NCBI GenBank assembly: GCA_963779645.1
Contig: CAVZYX010000005.1
Location: 62,001 to 126,000, forward strand
Direction: 5' to 3'
DNA length: 64,000 nt
Source of the DNA: CALMBW01 sp963779645
GTDB lineage: Bacteria; Actinomycetota; CADDZG01; WHSQ01
Shown: positions 62,330-64,000 of the stretch, one piece after another
Numbering within the stretch: position 1 is the stretch's first letter
Layout: each line of letters starts with the position of its first letter
Notes under the pieces: generated by a model
What the model saw: the letters and a program-made list of their open reading frames with translations, nothing else
Database searches by the model: none
Told to the model about the DNA's origin: nothing
Program-made: the position numbers and the translations under genes

Positions 62330-63535
62330 TTAGGCAGGGACGCGGAAGATCACGGCGTCGCCCTGGCCACCACCGCCGCAGAGGGCCGCGGCCCCCACGC
62401 CGCCACCACGTCTCTTCAGCTCATGGATGAGGCTGACCGAGATGCGAGCGCCGGTGCAACCGATCGGATGTCCGAGGGCGACAGCTCCGCCGTTCACGTT
62501 CACCTTCTCCTGCGCGGAATCGTCACCGTTGAACAGCATCCGGGTCGCGTGGAGCGCGACGGCTGCGAAAGCTTCGTTGATCTCGAGAAGATCGAGGTCG
62601 CCGGCAGACATCCCCGCCTTCTTCAGGGCAGCCTGAACCGCAAGTGCCGGAACGGTGTGTAGGTAAGGAGGAGCATCAGCACTCATGCCGTGCGCGACGA
62701 TCTCGGCCAGAGGCGTCAGTCCGAGTTCCTCTGCGCGCTGAGCGCTCATGACGACAACTGCGGCTCCCCCGTTACTGATCTGAGATGCGTTCCCTGCCGT
62801 GATCGTGCCGTCCGACTGGAACACTGGCTTGAGCTTCGCCAACGACTCGATCGTGGTTCCCGGTCGAACACCTTCATCGACCTTGAACTCGATCGGGTCG
62901 CCCTTACGTTGGGGGATCTCGAATCCAACGATCTCTTCTTCGAAACGACCCGACTCGATCGCGTCCTGCGCACGCTCGTGGCTCCGCGCCGACCACGCAT
63001 CTTGGTCTTCACGCGAGATCTTGAATTCTTTATTCACGGTGTCCGACTGATCCCCCATGTGGACGTGGTTGAACGCGTCCCACAGGCCGTCATAGACCAT
63101 GGAATCGACGATCTTTCCGTCGCCCATGCGGTAACCCGTGCGAGCCTTCGGAAGCAGGTAAGGAGCCTGATCCATCGACTCCATCCCACCAGCGACGACC
63201 GTGGATAGCTCGCCGGCTCGGATCAGTTGATCGGCAAGAGCGATCGCATTGAGCCCCGACAAGCAGACCTTGTTGATCGTGATCGCTGGAGTTCCCTTCG
63301 AGATGCCGCCTTTCATCGCCGCCTGGCGGGCGGTTATCTGCCCCGCTCCTGCTTGGAGGACCTGGCCCATGATCACGTAATCGATCTGGTCACCGTTCAA
63401 ACCGGCTCTCTGCAGGGCTGCTTCGATCGCCTTGCCGCCTAGATCGACGGCAGGAGTACCGGCGATCGCTCCACCGAACTTGCCGATCGCGGTTCGTGCT
63501 GCAGAAACGATGACCGTGGGAGAGTCGGGAGCCAT
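62330..63535 (-). CDS. phaA: Acetyl-CoA C-acetyltransferase (thiolase)
   Basis: A 401-aa biosynthetic-type thiolase that condenses two acetyl-CoA. The acyl-accepting Cys91 lies in NKVCLSGLNAIALA; GHPIGCTGARISVSL and ALCGGGGQGDAVIF carry the catalytic His/Cys. EINEAFAAVALH is present. The start ATG 63535 has AAGGAG ten bases before; an upstream in-frame extension is not conserved. It converges with ccr over a 67-bp gap and would supply acetoacetyl-CoA, the first step towards crotonyl-CoA. Confidence 0.94.
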   Translation of the reverse strand: MAPDSPTVIVSAARTAIGKFGGAIAGTPAVDLGGKAIEAALQRAGLNGDQIDYVIMGQVLQAGAGQITARQAAMKGGISKGTPAITINKVCLSGLNAIALADQLIRAGELSTVVAGGMESMDQAPYLLPKARTGYRMGDGKIVDSMVYDGLWDAFNHVHMGDQSDTVNKEFKISREDQDAWSARSHERAQDAIESGRFEEEIVGFEIPQRKGDPIEFKVDEGVRPGTTIESLAKLKPVFQSDGTITAGNASQISNGGAAVVVMSAQRAEELGLTPLAEIVAHGMSADAPPYLHTVPALAVQAALKKAGMSAGDLDLLEINEAFAAVALHATRMLFNGDDSAQEKVNVNGGAVALGHPIGCTGARISVSLIHELKRRGGGVGAAALCGGGGQGDAVIFRVPA

Positions 63536-63614
63536 CTGGACCCACTCCTTTCGCTTAGCTTTGGATACAACGTTACCTCGCAGCGACACCACCATCTGAA
63601 AACGGGAGGGCCGC

Positions 63615-64000
63615 ATGACCTATTCCATCGTGGCGCGAGACCCAGCGACGGGAGAGCTCGGAGTCGCGGTCCAGACCTACTGGTTCGGTGTGGGAAGCAT
63701 GGTCCCGTGGCTGGAACCAGGCGTCGGAGCGGTCGCCACACAGAGTTTCGTCGAACCCAGCTACGGGCCGAAAGGCTTGGATCTGATGCGGTCCGGCGCG
63801 GGTGCCCCCAACGCATTGGCGACGCTTCTCGCTGCCGACGAGGGGCGAGAGCTCCGGCAGGTGGCGATGGTTGACGCGAACGGAGTTGTCTCCGCCCATA
63901 CCGGCGATCTGTGCTGCGAGGCGGCCGGGAACGTAGCCGGGGACAACGTCTCCTGTCAGGCGAACATGATGGAGAAGGACACCGTGTGGGCCGCGATGCT
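63615..64000 (+). CDS. DUF1028 protein, cut by the window end
   Basis: The first 128 codons are visible: MTYSIVARDPATGELGVAVQTYWFGVG, GVGAVATQSFVEPSYGPKGLDLM, AMVDANGVVSAHTGDLC and VSCQANMMEKDTVWAAM. This is DUF1028, a predicted Ntn-hydrolase-like family of unknown substrate. It is divergent from the thiolase. GGGAGG lies before the ATG. The 3' end is outside the window. Confidence 0.88.
   Translation, partial: MTYSIVARDPATGELGVAVQTYWFGVGSMVPWLEPGVGAVATQSFVEPSYGPKGLDLMRSGAGAPNALATLLAADEGRELRQVAMVDANGVVSAHTGDLCCEAAGNVAGDNVSCQANMMEKDTVWAAM

Overview
This 64 kb window is a chromosomal segment of an actinobacterium (Actinomycetota). The evidence is a WhiB-family Fe-S regulator next to phosphomannomutase, DUF3499 and DUF5719 genes, a complete core of coenzyme F420 synthesis (FbiC, CofD/FbiA, CofE plus nitroreductase), an ftsE-ftsX-(M23 hydrolase)-ctpA-smpB run, DUF222/HNH and LytR-CpsA-Psr proteins, and high GC with frequent GTG/TTG starts. 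The species cannot be named from the sequence. Four long genes (phosphomannomutase, a giant GT2 glycosyltransferase, a SpoIID/LGFP protein, a GT1 glycosyltransferase) are each split by one frameshift while both halves keep family motifs. That suggests indel errors in an assembled, perhaps metagenomic, sequence as much as real gene decay.

Layout. 0-7 kb, all minus strand: cell division and translation quality control (ftsE, ftsX, an EnvC-like M23 hydrolase, ctpA, smpB), an R2-like diiron protein, and prfB with its programmed +1 frameshift. 7-12.5 kb: an LPFTG-anchored surface protein, secA, a NarL-type response regulator and comF. 12.6-17.7 kb: ahcY, a SIS-domain isomerase, an unlisted 56-aa Trm112/UPF0434 protein, phosphomannomutase, divergent whiB and a GNAT protein; this resembles the manB-whiB2-fbiA neighbourhood of mycobacteria. 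17.7-17.9 kb: a strongly folded candidate small RNA. 17.9-21.1 kb: a secreted cadherin-like protein with five almost identical 291-bp repeats. 21.3-30.7 kb: small actinobacterial conserved proteins, an alpha/beta hydrolase, tryptophan 2,3-dioxygenase, an L,D-transpeptidase, convergent transsulfuration genes (cystathionine beta-synthase and a gamma-synthase/lyase), a C26 glutamine amidotransferase and a DUF5719 protein. 30.7-39.2 kb: GT2 polymerase-like protein, fbiC, and divergent cofD-cofE-nitroreductase-DUF3105. 39.4-41.9 kb: a secreted penicillin-acylase-family enzyme with a perfect palindromic terminator. 42.2-54.4 kb: a cell-surface polysaccharide locus (epimerase, sugar nucleotidyltransferase, EmrE-like membrane protein, SpoIID/LGFP protein, GDP-L-fucose synthase, four GT-B glycosyltransferases, LCP ligase). 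54.5-64 kb: DUF222/HNH protein, tandem DUF2007 proteins, acyl-CoA dehydrogenase, phosphoesterase, a GGDEF-EAL protein, crotonyl-CoA reductase/carboxylase, thiolase and a truncated DUF1028 gene.

The themes fit together as envelope biogenesis (division hydrolases, L,D-transpeptidase, LCP, glycosyltransferases, mannose/fucose nucleotide supply), F420 cofactor supply, sulfur amino acid/SAM recycling (ahcY, CBS, CGS) and short-chain acyl-CoA metabolism (thiolase, crotonyl-CoA carboxylase/reductase, acyl-CoA dehydrogenase). The least explained items are non-coding: a motif with core CTA(C/G)TAAAAGCAG found directly after the stop codons of three genes, part of a multi-hairpin inverted-repeat element; the folded RNA at 17.75-17.89 kb, whose G-U pairs indicate the plus strand; and twin hairpins behind ahcY. 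No tRNA, rRNA, CRISPR array or insertion sequence was seen.
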